Positions 12,608 to 24,560 of a DNA stretch of 64,000 bases are shown here, piece after piece. Position 1 is the first letter of the stretch. Each line of letters starts with the position of its first letter. Source of the DNA: Sycobia sp. Sy_11 (lineage: Eukaryota > Arthropoda > Insecta > Hymenoptera > Epichrysomallidae); contig JACCIC010000021.1 in NCBI GenBank assembly GCA_018907035.1, positions 4,427,501-4,491,500 on the forward strand. The letters run 5' to 3'. The translations under genes were made by a program, and so were the position numbers. The notes beneath the pieces are model-generated. The model was given only the letters and a program-made list of their open reading frames with translations. It made no database searches and had not been told where the DNA came from.

Positions 12608-12760
12608 GACAAGAGAGAAGGAAGATAGAGAGTCCCGCGGCAAAGGTTCAAGTATGAGAATGAGCTAGCGGGAAAGTAAGCGCCCTTGAAAAGAACCGCG
12701 CGCCCTGCCAGCCGACCGATCGTGTTGCGCAACCTTGTGTGTCTTCGCGCGTCTCCCGCG
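12150..12760. promoter_or_regulatory. GC-rich island with (GA)n, candidate promoter
   Basis: CpG-rich sequence with a (GA)n tract at 12561-12603 inside otherwise AT-rich DNA. Polypurine GAGA tracts next to GC islands are common near insect start sites. Strand and gene are unknown; it lies upstream of the rhomboid coding start on that gene's strand. Confidence 0.25.
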
Positions 12761-12828
12761 TCTAGACTATATTATATATATAGCCTTACCGTACCGCGTC
12801 TTTCACATGCAGCATATAAGACACGATA

Positions 12829-12869
12829 TATATATATATATATATATTACGCGGTCGCATCCAACTTTG

Positions 12870-12931
<62 letters not shown>

Positions 12932-13199
12932 AATGCGGACGACCACGAGGAGAAGAGAGATAATTGTAAGGGGGAAAGAGCGCGCGACAGCTTCTGCCAT
13001 CATTTACGTATACAGTACTGTACGCGTAGCGTGTGTATAGTATTGTTCATATATCTATAAGAGACGACTCGCTCGCGTCTAGTCCACGAGGGTTTCCATG
13101 GCGATGACGCGGGAAGGGACAAGCTGAGCTGAAGGGAACCCTCGTGGACTTGTTCATGTTCACCCCTCGCCCCCTCCACGTCCCTCTCTATTTCGTTCC

Positions 13200-13252
<53 letters not shown>

Positions 13253-13473
13253 ATACACTCGCACCCGAGCACGCGAAAATAGCGAGGCTCGGGCGAGTCC
13301 GTGTTCATGTGTATACGGGACACGCACACCCTGATAGTAATGTACCCTTACATATACGTCGCACCACGCGCGAGCCCCAAGCCCTTCGTGACTCGAGCGA
13401 TGAACGCGTAGATAAGTCGCTGTAGTGCTAATGTCGGCGCATGGATACACCCACGCACCCACTCACCCACCCA

Positions 13474-13533
<60 letters not shown>

Positions 13534-13683
13534 TAGATAGAGGATGAGGGCTCCGCGTGCGTGCATACATGTCTCGAAGAGTCGTTTTTCAGGGTCGACG
13601 ACCCGCTATGCCATTATACGCAATCCCTTTTACGCGGCGGAGCTTTCTTTTGTCGCCTCCAGCTTCTATCTTCGCGAAAGCGA

Positions 13684-13736
<53 letters not shown>
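12829..13736. repeat. Cluster of (TA)n and (CA)n microsatellites
   Basis: (TA)n at 12829-12848, 12874-12929, 13203-13249 and 13688-13736; (CA)n at about 13474-13529. Spacers are GC-rich. CTCGTGGACTTG at 13140 mirrors CTAGTCCACGAGGG at 13079, giving a short inverted repeat. Confidence 0.85.
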
Positions 13737-13737
<1 letters not shown>

Positions 13738-13739
13738 GT

Positions 13740-14924
13740 GAAGAGAAGACGAGATGAATGTTTGCTAAAGGGATAGCGGGTCATCATCCCGAGCTGTCTA
13801 TTATCCTCTTATCCGCTGTTTATAAATTATGATGAGTGCAGAGTTCCTGTGCCAAAGTTAGATTCTACGGTCAATGTCGAGCTTTATTTGAACATTTATA
13901 AAGCTGAACGATCGATTTTCCAATTTCAATCCTTTTTACATACATATAAAATAAACTTCCGAATGCCTTTGAACTCACAATTAACTAAAGATTTTGAGAC
14001 TTTTAAAATCTTATTCTTATATTAAAACTTTAGCACTTAATTTGATTGTTAGTAAAATTATATTTGAATCTTCGATTTTAAATCTGAATTTTTCAGTTTC
14101 ACGAATTCTTTTTAATAGAAACATTTTAATTGTATTGAAATTACTTAAACATCATGAAATATCGAGAGACATTTAAAGGTAAAATACATTTATAAAACTA
14201 GATTAATTTAAGATATATATGTTTGATTTGACGCTGGAATAGAAAAATAGAGTTTCTGCAACTATAGTATTTAGATCGATAGTAGCGTCTAAATTTTTAT
14301 AAAATTTTAAAAGCCTATAAATTTTATAAACTTATGATTTGAAATAAAAATTTCCATCGATCATATTGATGAGATTTCTCTCTTTCTACGTGTATTTTAC
14401 ATAAAATCAATAATTTGTTTATTTTATTCAATTTTAGGTATAATTTTGTTCTTATAGCAGTTTTATGACATTATAAGAAAGACAAATAAGCAACTGAATT
14501 CGTTTGATAGATCTGTTTCCATTAATTTTGTAAGTAATTAAATATGTGTTTCGAGTTAAAGATTACGCTTATATACTGTACTTGCTACATAAAAACATTT
14601 ATTAACGTACTTTTGTTATAAATTTAATTACAGTTCAATTCTTGAGTCTTTTAATAATATTTTATTATATTTCAGAATTAAAAATTGCATTAAATTACAT
14701 CAGCAATTGTTTTGATATTATATCAATGTTCACTCGATAATTATAACTAGTTAATCTATATCAATATTTATTAAATAAATAAATAGATATATTTTGAAAC
14801 ATTATAAATTATGTTCTTTCAAATTTTAATCCTCTGATCAATTTTTTCCGAAACAATAAGCTAATGTCAATACTCAACTTTTTAAACCTTGCGATAATCG
14901 TTATATTCTGGCAAGAGGCCATTA

Positions 14925-14925
<1 letters not shown>
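13740..14925. other. AT-rich non-coding stretch
   Basis: No exon or recognisable repeat apart from simple AT-rich runs. Confidence 0.5.
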
Positions 14926-14980
<55 letters not shown>

Positions 14981-15066
14981 CATACATAAGAGGGAAAGTA
15001 TCTGGAAGATACTCTATAAAAGTATCCTCATCCCTGTTGGAATTATCTCGCCTCAAAATGGGCAAA

Positions 15067-15097
<31 letters not shown>

Positions 15098-15100
15098 ATC
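14926..15100. repeat. (TA)n at 14926-14976 and (CA)n at 15069-15098
   Basis: Two pure dinucleotide tracts separated by about 90 bp of unique sequence. Confidence 0.9.
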
Positions 15101-15149
15101 GCTCCAGAATTATCGCAATAACGTCCAGCATCGGTATTGGCTAAGATAT

Positions 15150-15540
15150 TTTCAAACAGTCATCGCACAGCCGAGTGCGGCAGGCACGCGACCGCTTCGC
15201 TCCCGGCGATGCGATCCGAGCGAGCGCGAAATCAAAAAGCTACGAGGAGAGGGAACGGTTCGAATGTGACACGCATGACGTAATACGAGATTTGTAAAGA
15301 AATAAAGAAAAAAATTCCATTTCGAGAGGATTACCGAGGCTCGGTCGATACACCTTCCTCCCCGTTCCCGGCCCCCTCGGATTCCGTTCGACGGGGCGCT
15401 GGAAGGAAATTACACCTCTCCCCGGGGCGGAGAGCGGCAAGCGTTTTAAAAGTCACCGGGGCGAAAGTACTGCGGCTTCGCGATAAGCGAGCAATCACTT
15501 AACGGCGGATGGTATTCAGCCGGTAGCTTTCCTACGAACA
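15150..15540. promoter_or_regulatory. CpG-rich island, candidate promoter or untranslated exon
   Basis: Higher GC than its flanks, with many CG dinucleotides. No coding exon with splice sites was recognised. Confidence 0.2.
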
Positions 15541-16374
15541 TAAACGAACAAGCGCAGAAATAAACAAACAAAGAGCTGTCTGGCGGTACTGCTTTACTTA
15601 TTGAATTATTCACGTTATTATATCATTTACAAGTTACTCTATCCATGCGTCGAAATAATGAATGTCTAATTGTAAATTTTTACAGAGCTGTTTGCGTCAA
15701 TCGAGCTTTATCTCGGATCACCGGCTGCCACCATATTCCTTCGCTCTCTAGCGATATCGCCATAGTAGGCCCCCTGTTTACAATGTTAAATTGTACAGTT
15801 GATACAGAATGACCGAATGAATTTTCGTCCGCGAAGTGTATGGAGAGCAGCGTCGATTACTCGCTCTTACAACACTCTTCCTTGGCTCAAAGTACTGTCC
15901 GATTATTGCATCAATCTGATGGTTCAAGTCCAAGATGAAATTTCTAAATCTATATACGATATACGTGGAATTCGACGCAATTGAATATTATGTCTGATTA
16001 CTGTAAGCGCGACAATCTACAGCATTGTCAGCTATAATCGCTGCAGCATTACCAAATAATGCAGACGTCTAACGCGCCGCGCCTCTAAGCGGATATTCGC
16101 AAGCCTCGACAATATTTGCATTGTCGCGCTAAACCGATGTAAAGACTTTGCCGTACATCGGGATGTGCCCGTTGGCTTCCTGGAAGCTCGCGCCCGCGCG
16201 CTCTTACACCGCGTACATGCATATACGTATAAACGGATGTAAACCGTACACAGGCGCACGGGCGTGTTAACACCGCCGAGGCCCCTCTGGCGTATTACGC
16301 GAGCGAACTGGGAAAAGCTCCATTTCCGCGGGTGACTGACTAAGATGACGGGGCACAAAAGCTGCGCGAGCATG

Positions 16375-16870
16375 GAATCTCGAAATAAATCCTAATAAAT
16401 GCGAAACAATGCTATTCCGTAACCCAATTAATAATAAAACTTCTAAAATATTAAAAAAAAAAAAAAAACAAAAACTGGAAAAGCTTTAGTATCAAGGAGA
16501 ACAACACAACTATCCTACACAAAAGAACGGTAAAATATTTAGACGTCAAGTTAGAGGACTTGCTAAGATTCAACGCTCGCGTCAATGAGCAACTAGATAA
16601 AGTCAACAACACCTTCAGAAAACTATACGATGTATATTACTGCCCATTAAATGCGAAATTAAAAATTATTACCTATCTATTGGTTCAACATTAACCCGAA
16701 CCTAACGGAACAATTAAAGATATTTGAGCGCAAAATACTGAGATGCTGCCTGGAACTATACGGAGATTACACAGAGACATAAACAAAAAAGTGAATATCC
16801 AACATCACTCTATATAAGACAGCTGATATACAGCCGAAATCACTACGCAAGACATTAAAGACAATGTGTA
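16375..16870 (+). pseudogene. Jockey-type LINE reverse-transcriptase relic (C-terminal part)
   Basis: The translation reads LNPNKCETMLFRNP, then VKYLDVKLEDLLRFNARV, then LKIFERKILRCCLELYG in changing frames. These match the end of the reverse-transcriptase domain and thumb of Jockey-clade LINEs (NPNKCE...LF, KYLGV, FERK.LR.CLGLYR). Frameshifts and stops (after TYLLVQH, for example) and an internal poly-A run show it is dead. Its 3' end may be the tail at 18150-18440. Confidence 0.7.
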
Positions 16871-17459
16871 AATTTCAATATAAATAATTCTATCTTTATA
16901 AATTATATAAGTATTTATATTATTATTTAGTATCTTCCTTTTCTACCCTTTTTTTTAAACATGTTCGCATAGTTAGTTTTTTTTATATGTCAGAATTGTT
17001 CTAGCGACGTATTAGTATGTAAAAATTATTGTTATATGAACAAGTGTATAATATAATTGTATGAATGTAATATGCAAATCAAATAATTGTAACGAGCGTA
17101 ATTAACAGATTAGTTATAAATATTCAAATGTTCTATTGTTTATTGTGATTGATCAATAACATAATATCAAGTCAAGTTATGTATTCTGTTCTAGTTCGTT
17201 ATGTATATAGTATTTCTATAGTCTCGTTATAAATATAAAATTAGTATCAATCGTACAAGAGACTAAGATGGAACTATTATCTTCTCAAAAATTTTCTTTA
17301 TTTTCAATGATTAAATTTTAAAAATAATTATTAATAATAAATTATACTTACATCGACTGTTATAAACTAGATTCATAAATATTTTTATTGCTTATGCGCT
17401 TTTTATACAATAATAATACTATACTAATATAATAACAGCCAAAATGAAAAATAAAAATA

Positions 17460-17590
17460 AAATACTATATATACTATGTTAGTAATTGGCAACCTGACCA
17501 CTCCCACCATCTAAATTTAAATTTACCTTTGATGCCCGATATTTCGAACCGTTACGCTTCATCTTCAAGAACTAAACTTATTTTGTTTAT
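17460..17590. repeat. Dispersed repeat, copy 1
   Basis: GGCAACCTGACCACTCCC, then TAAATTTACCTTTGATG, then TTCGAACCG and TTCATCTTCAA. It is homologous to 61070-61175. Read on the minus strand it contains TTGAAGATGAA, a short stem and TTCGAAA, resembling the boxes of the hammerhead-like motif at 856-884. Confidence 0.55.
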
Positions 17591-18149
17591 TTTTTTTTAG
17601 TAGTAATTTCCATTTCTGATTTTTCGAGGGTGATTATAAACGAGCACAGTCTCTGACTATGATTAGATTAGTATAGTAGATTATTGTATGGAACACTGTA
17701 AACCGTAAAAATGATTGTATAGAATACTGTAATAAATATAATAATGAAAACTTTCGAATAAGGTGTAAAATTGTATAATCACTTTACAAATCGTATTTAA
17801 TTGAAATACTGCAATTCCTGCTTCGTTATAATAAAAAATATTACCTATAGTATATTGCAAGGGCAAAGGAATTTTCTTAGCTTCCTTGAATTACCTAACA
17901 AATTTCATCTGTTAAAGAAAATTATAATTCTTCTTTGGCTAACGTTTTGTAATTGGTACGGTAACGCCGCCCCATTGACTTTAAGCGCGATTATTCGAAA
18001 TCAAGATGACAATTTTTGCTGAATATCATTTGTACGCGGAAACAAATATTTCACATCAAATATCGATGCCAATTCATACCGCTTTGCGACGTTGCTGCAA
18101 TTCGCATATTATTATTTTAAGATCTGTATATCAGATTGCGGCATTGACA

Positions 18150-18440
18150 GGCATAGAGAATAGCTAGCACGCGACGAGAAAAGAACATTGTTCTTAAGAA
18201 TAATCTAATAGAACTGCTCAATGAAAAAGAACAGTGTAAAAAAATTATTAAATTTATAGACACCATAAATCTACGCAACCATGTATAATTATAGCTATAA
18301 TATAATATAGAATATGTAATATAATATAATATATAATATGTAATACAAATATAATATGTAACTGTATACTTGTATAAAAGTGTAACCAGAGTCGCTAATA
18401 TCCAACAAGGGGAATGCGACTATAAATAAATAAAAAAAAC
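18150..18440 (+). mobile_element. LINE 3' end with A-rich tail
   Basis: The frame ELLNEKEQCKKIIKFIDTIN ends at a stop, then comes a TA-rich 3' untranslated region, a short conserved-looking block (CCAGAGTCGCTAATATCC) and a TAAATAAATAAAAAAAA terminus. This organisation is typical of insect Jockey-like LINEs. It may belong to the RT relic at 16375 after later insertions. Confidence 0.5.
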
Positions 18441-19080
18441 ATTGCTGTTGTTTTTTTAATATTTCATTTTATAATTACGCAATTAATATTATGAAATTTA
18501 AAAAATAATCCTTGGGAAATTGTCTAGATTTTAGAGAAGGCTTTCTTATCTTCATTTTATTTCGTAAGACGAGTCATGCGGACAAAAATCTTCATAAAAA
18601 AACAGTAATTGTTAAACAATACCGTGAAAAACCAACCCTTCTACCCCAAAATTTAACTGATCTTACTGTAAATAAAATTTCATAATTTTCTCGAATTTTC
18701 ATCTCTTTTGTTCGACAAATTGTCGTCTGTTACTACTTAAATCGCATTCACTGTAATATTTCATAAATTAAGAATTTGATCATTTCTAAAAATGTATAAT
18801 TTTTTATTACATTTTAAACTGACGTAACTGAAGCAGATATACAGCTTTATCGTAACTTGATATAAAAAGCATTTGTCACAGACAGATAAACTTCGTTAAA
18901 TGATACTATTTCAGCATAGTAATTTACTCGTAAAAAGAAACTGCTTATCAAATTTTATCTTGTTTCTAAATGTTAAGAAAAAGTATTGCATATAGATAAC
19001 AGCAAAGCAAAAAATCTTCTTAGCCTCGATCTCGAATGGCAGAACAAATGTAATGACAACTTGAAAAAAATGCAGCTCGA
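18441..19080. other. AT-rich non-coding stretch
   Basis: Nothing recognised on either strand. Confidence 0.5.
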
Positions 19081-19084
19081 TGTA

Positions 19085-19154
<70 letters not shown>

Positions 19155-19175
19155 AAGCTCCAACTTCGTCATAAA

Positions 19176-19224
<49 letters not shown>

Positions 19225-19470
19225 ATCGGTAGGTGGGTGTCAGGGAAAAAATTAGCCCAAAAGGTCAACGTAACCCTCTTATATATATATATATATAATA
19301 TACATGCAGGTAGAACGATCAACCACGCGATATATCTGGAAATAAAGGAAGCCGTGCGGCGAGCGAGCGAGCCAGGCAATCAAGATCCAAAAGTCCGCGC
19401 GCAGCTCTCCCGCGCAGGCGGCCACGGCGATAAACTATCCGCCTTTACCTGGACTGTGATATGTATATAA

Positions 19471-19523
<53 letters not shown>

Positions 19524-19832
19524 CGCTGGGGGCGCGCTCTCCTTTTTACAAATCCTCTCTTTTTAAAAAAACACTCCGCACGTGTACAGGACGAGGAGGG
19601 TTCTCGGCGGGAGGAGGGACGATTCCACGCCCCGGGGCGCGTTTTTAAGGGTAGATGAAGAAAACGTTTCGGCAGTTTCTCTCCTCGTGCGGGGATTGAA
19701 GTGAGGAGTTTAAAGAGCAGAAAAAAAGAGCAGCGACTGACCGGGCCGGGACGTGACCTCGATTCGCGTAATATTTCGCGGTAGCCTCGCAAGCGAACAT
19801 GACAGTTATATATATATATATATATATATATA
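19085..19832. repeat. Cluster of (TA)n microsatellites
   Basis: Tracts at 19089-19150, 19177-19221, 19472-19520 and 19807-19831, with a shorter one near 19281. GC-rich spacers encode no recognisable protein. Confidence 0.9.
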
Positions 19833-19905
19833 GATCGCAATCCCGCAGTCACGCGACATGTCTATCCCAAGTCTAACAACTGAGCCATATCGACACTTGT
19901 TCTAT
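19831..19905 (-). repeat. tRNA-derived SINE head or tRNA pseudogene next to (TA)n
   Basis: On the minus strand ATGGCTCAGTTGTTAGAC resembles a tRNA D-arm with the RNA polymerase III A box. About 32 bases later GCGGGATTGCGATC resembles a decayed T-arm or B box (consensus GGTTCGAATCC). The (TA)n tract begins right after it. No acceptor stem can be paired, so it is not a functional tRNA. Confidence 0.45.
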
Positions 19906-19959
19906 GTAGTCCTATCGTCCGGCACCCCGTTCACGCAACGGCATACCTTATACAGATGG

Positions 19960-22400
19960 GCTCTATAGGTTTTCCCGTGTCCGTCTTGATGCCAATATCT
20001 GTTTATGATGGATACGCGACGTGGCTCTCTGTTTTTCACGAACGAATACCATTCCCCGACAGTCATTGCTGGTTACGTAATTGCTTATGTTTTGTATTCT
20101 TTGTTTTTCATTTTTTTTTAACTTATTTATTTTCTTTTTATTCAATTTGCTTCATTTGAATGAAATTATTTTTAGCTCCGTCGATTGTCCTTCCCTGCGT
20201 AAATGAATATTTATGAGATTTTTTTGGATTTTCGCGATGCGAGATTTTATCAGCTATTATTATCTCTCTTATAATTTTTTATATTATTTTAATTACAGAA
20301 TCAACAATAAAGCTTTGTCATATAAATAAATAAATAGGTACATTGATAGATATTGCATGTATAAAGATGTTCTTACAATAATTTAGCATAAACAGGACTT
20401 GTGTAAACTACAGAAAATATTGAAGCCACGGATAGCTTGAATAATAATTTTAAAAAATTGCTATGATTTTCTTATTGAATTAAAAGTATAATTTTTAAGA
20501 GTTTTCATTTGATCTTGATGATCATCGTTATACAACAGTATTTATTTATATGATTAGAAGACCCACGAATAATATTTATTATCTGTTTAATATACTTATT
20601 TCAACACATAACTATGTCATGTAATACTGTAGTTCATTGTAAAGAGTTAAAAGAAACGACTATATTACATTGAGACAAATAGTACGTATTATGCAACATG
20701 GTCGTAAAATGCGAATTTACACGTGTTTTCTTATAGTATCACCTTATTTTTTAAATTTTACATTCGATGAGCCTATGTAATTAGTTAATAAAAAATATAT
20801 TTTTAACTGTTTTCTATGAATTTTCCCCCGTTCTTGCTATAGTAACATTAATATTTAAACCTTTAACTCGGGTGCGCTCGCAGGCTATACTTCATCAACA
20901 AGGATAGTGAAAAAAAAACGTATTCCTCGTCAGTCGAAGGGGTAACCAGGAAAAATTGAACTAATTGAAAGAATATTCGTTGCGCACAAAGTTAAATTTG
21001 CTGTATAAATTATAAAAAGAACTTAAGAACTAAAAAATAAAATTTTTTAAATATTATTAAATATCGGCTATCTCGCTGTGTGTTCTAACTTCTTGAAGCG
21101 GCTCTCCGTCTTTAAAAATACTTCTTCATTAGTTTCAAGTTACTGTAGCTGTAAGCCCGAAGGACAGAACGGGTTCATCGATTGCTCGATAAATAAATCA
21201 TGCAAGGTATAACCGTTTCATGGATTTGCCATTCAAAGCCGATCAGGCGAGATTGTATCGGTAGTAATTTCAGCATCAATAATGGATATTATTATCCATT
21301 TTTTGGGGTTGAAATTAATCGCATTTCTTTCGGTTTGATATTTACTATATTAATCTTTAATTGTAGAAGTATTTGTGGGGTCAATGAGGAAATGAAAATT
21401 TTATTTATCGATTATTTTTTTTATACATCTATTTTTAATTATGGACTTTAAATTTTCTTTTCTAAATATTTTCTATTGAATTAATGCTGCGAAATTTGTA
21501 TTCTTCAATTACGATAAAACATGATAATTTAGCTTAATTATCTTTTGTATAAAGATATATTCTATAGTAGCATCACGTGAATCAAACGAAATATTAGTAA
21601 AATATTTAGTATTTCATGTTTAATTATAAAACTTAAATTCTTAGAAAAAGTGATGCATAGAGTTTGAAGAACAATCACATTATAAGAAACAATTATATAA
21701 CAATCATTATTATATAATAATAGTATTTATCACAATTAATTATACTTTAACAATTAATTATATTAAAACAAGTGATTGTAACAATTATTATATAATAAGG
21801 TTAATTAGTACTTTGTATGTGTAACGGCTAACGAAAGCTAGTTTGTATCACTTACAATCTCGAAGATACGATTGAAGATATGCTATGCTGAAGTATATGA
21901 TCGACATACTTCGACAGCCCTTCTTCGTTTGTACTACTTTGACTCTTAGTGTTAAAGAGGATTTAATTACCAAGATTCGGTTAAAAAATAAAACGTTTTG
22001 TTATTAAAACTGTATAAACTATACAATTATAAAATGTAAAGTTATCGCTATAAAAGTTCTTTTATTGACTAAAAACTAAAACTAAACTTCATGTTACGAT
22101 TTTATTTTTATACTTTCCAATTTAGAAATTTAGAAATGTTTACTTTAATTTATTAGCCGTGTATATAATAATAACAATTTCTCTAACTCGCGTTTAGTTT
22201 ACCATGAAAAAGGACTAATGAAAGAAGAGCCCGAAACGTTAAGTTTTTGAGATACCGCAATCTATCTTTCTGAACATCTAGATTAATTTAATCGCTTTTA
22301 AAGTGCATTTACTCCCATATACGTAATTAAAAAATGTTTCTATTAAATATCGTAAGCATAGCGTAAACGATCGATGCTAATCTTAACATTTCAATCGATC
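19960..22400. other. AT-rich non-coding stretch
   Basis: No exon with splice sites recognised. Around 22200-22240 AAAGAAGAGCCCGAAACGTTAAG weakly resembles the GAAACGTT box of the repeat motif at 880. Confidence 0.4.
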
Positions 22401-22479
22401 GCTGCGACAATAACAAAAAGTTTCCATTTACGGGCTAAATTTGTAGCAATGCCTTTTAATCTTCGAAACTTCACGATTC

Positions 22480-22972
22480 GCGTCGAACAAAGGCCGCGCG
22501 CGATCGTTGCGCGTTCCTCCCGCTTTAGAATTCAAGGCATTCGAAATTATCGAAATTCGAAAATATCCGAGTGCAGGAGAAAAAACTTGGTCTTCGGCAG
22601 CGTCAGTCCTCGAGCCCCTGCGCGCGAAATACGTGCTCTTTCGCTTTCGCGCACACAGACGCGTGCGCGCCAGAAGCCACGCAGCATGCACCGGCGTACG
22701 TGCGCAAAACTCACCGGTCACAACGGCAGGATCCCTTTGGTCGCGCGTACACGCCGCGCACGTGCACGCGCCTACGCGCCAGCTTCCGTAGAGATTTGTG
22801 TGTGTGTGTGTGTGTGTGTGCGTGCGTGTGCGTGCACACGCGCGCGTGTATGTGGTACTACTCGTGCCCGCGGCTTCCAGGTTTCGGAGGAGGGGAGTGG
22901 GGTCTAACTCCTCGCCGCTTTCTCGTAGGGGTCGCCAATGTGACCCCCTCCACTTGCCAATCGAATATGAAG

Positions 22973-22975
<3 letters not shown>
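22480..22975. promoter_or_regulatory. CpG-rich island with (GT)n
   Basis: Dense CG and purine/pyrimidine alternation (CGCGTGCGCGC types) with (GT)n at 22799-22818. Overlapping arginine-rich frames on both strands are composition artefacts. It could be a regulatory island; no start site is visible. Confidence 0.25.

Positions 22976-23019
<44 letters not shown>
22976..23019. repeat. (TA)n microsatellite
   Basis: Pure tract of about 22 repeats at the end of the GC-rich island. Confidence 0.9.
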
Positions 23020-23021
<2 letters not shown>

Positions 23022-23417
23022 GTGTGTGGGCGTGTGTGTATCCGTTCAGCGAGGGTGGGCGCGAGAGAGAAAGACCGATAAGTCAGCGGCCCCTCGTGCT
23101 ATCGCCATCTTTCCATTCAGCTGGCGTCAGCGGAGTGCACGAGCACTGATTTTTCTTTTCTCCCTCCGCATTTTTTTCGTTTATACGGAGCTTCATAATA
23201 TTTTACTATTCTCGATCATCGGCCCGGAGGCGACCACTACATTTATACGTAGCTCTTGGCTCGATTGTACGTTACCGATGCCACCGAATCTCACTGCACC
23301 TTTCGTGTATACGTTGAATAATCATATATAATACAGGCACTGCAGGCAGCACCGATTACGCGCGCACGATTTGAAACTTTTTTTCAGCATACACGATTTC
23401 TTAATTATTTGTTAACC

Positions 23418-23425
23418 TTATTATG

Positions 23426-23486
<61 letters not shown>
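23418..23486. repeat. (TTA)n trinucleotide microsatellite
   Basis: About 22 TTA units, giving a poly-isoleucine frame that is not a gene. Confidence 0.9.
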
Positions 23487-23487
<1 letters not shown>

Positions 23488-23929
23488 GATTATTATTATT
23501 GAATTTTTTATCAAACTAATTTTTGGTACACTCACTTCTTATTGCACTAATGACATTGATGCACTGTACGACACTTGCTTTTATTTCCAGAAGATTGTTT
23601 GGACCTATCAGAATCGTTCTTAAACGATTTTTAACGTATACTTTTTTATATATAAATATGTATACGTATTTCTTTCTTGATTATCGAGCTGCCTACAAGC
23701 TTCTTTACCATTGATATTTTTTTCTTCTTAACTGAAATAACTCTATGCGACGACCGGACGTTTTCGTATATTTATGCATTAGAGGGTGGAGGACGAGTGT
23801 TTCTTATTCGAAACTGCAAGGATTTCTTAACCAGCGCGTCGATAAGCGTGGCCTAAATTTTTTCGGCAATAATACAAGCCTGCACGTGCTTTAAATATTG
23901 CTTCCCTTTTCCTTTTTCTTAATCAGACG

Positions 23930-24497
23930 CACTCCTCGGTAAACCTCCCGAGGGCGATCGCCGCAGCGTGTCCCGGTGCGCGTCCGACAGCGAGGTCGCT
24001 GGCCCGGATCGATGCTGCTCTCGCTCTCTCTTTCTCCCGCTTTTTCTCCGCCTTGGCTATCAGCGCGCGCGCGAAACGCCGCGCGAGACCACGTGGAGGG
24101 CGAGTATACGTATACAGCGGACGGAAACGCGGGGGGACCGAACGCGCGCGCCCGACGTGCACCCGCGGCGTGGGTCGTGCGTTACGTATTCGCGCGCGCG
24201 CGCGTCGTAGCGGGCGTCACGCGACTGACTACGACTGGTGAGAGAGAGAGTTCGACTCGGGTGGCAGGGCTGATGGGGGAGGACGGGGGGCGGGGGTGGT
24301 GGCGGCGAGGCCACCCTCTCAGCGCGCGCAGCACCGACCGAGACGAAGACCCCGCGCCGTTCGCCGCCACCCCCTCGGCCCTCGTGAGCGAGCCGAGTCT
24401 TCGTGACCCGCGCGATGCCGGAGGGCGGTGCGGGGCAGTGGCGTGGGCAACGCCGCCGGTTCTCGACGGAACTCTGTGCCGACGGGAGCATGTGTCG

Positions 24498-24556
<59 letters not shown>

Positions 24557-24560
24557 AGAG
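23930..24560. promoter_or_regulatory. Strong CpG island ending in (GA)n, candidate promoter
   Basis: The most GC-rich segment of the window, with CGCGCG runs, CTCTCT tracts and a (GA)n tract at about 24500-24549. Long frames on both strands are arginine- and proline-rich without domains. A GC island plus GAGA tract is the best promoter candidate in the left half. It could serve a transcript whose coding exons lie elsewhere, including the rhomboid gene on the minus strand. Confidence 0.35.

Noticed and set aside
12163..12732. 189-codon minus-strand frame
   Set aside because: Serine-leucine runs come from the (GA)n tract; no recognisable domain.
19831..19905. Functional tRNA gene
   Set aside because: No acceptor stem, a degenerate T-arm and no usable anticodon arm.
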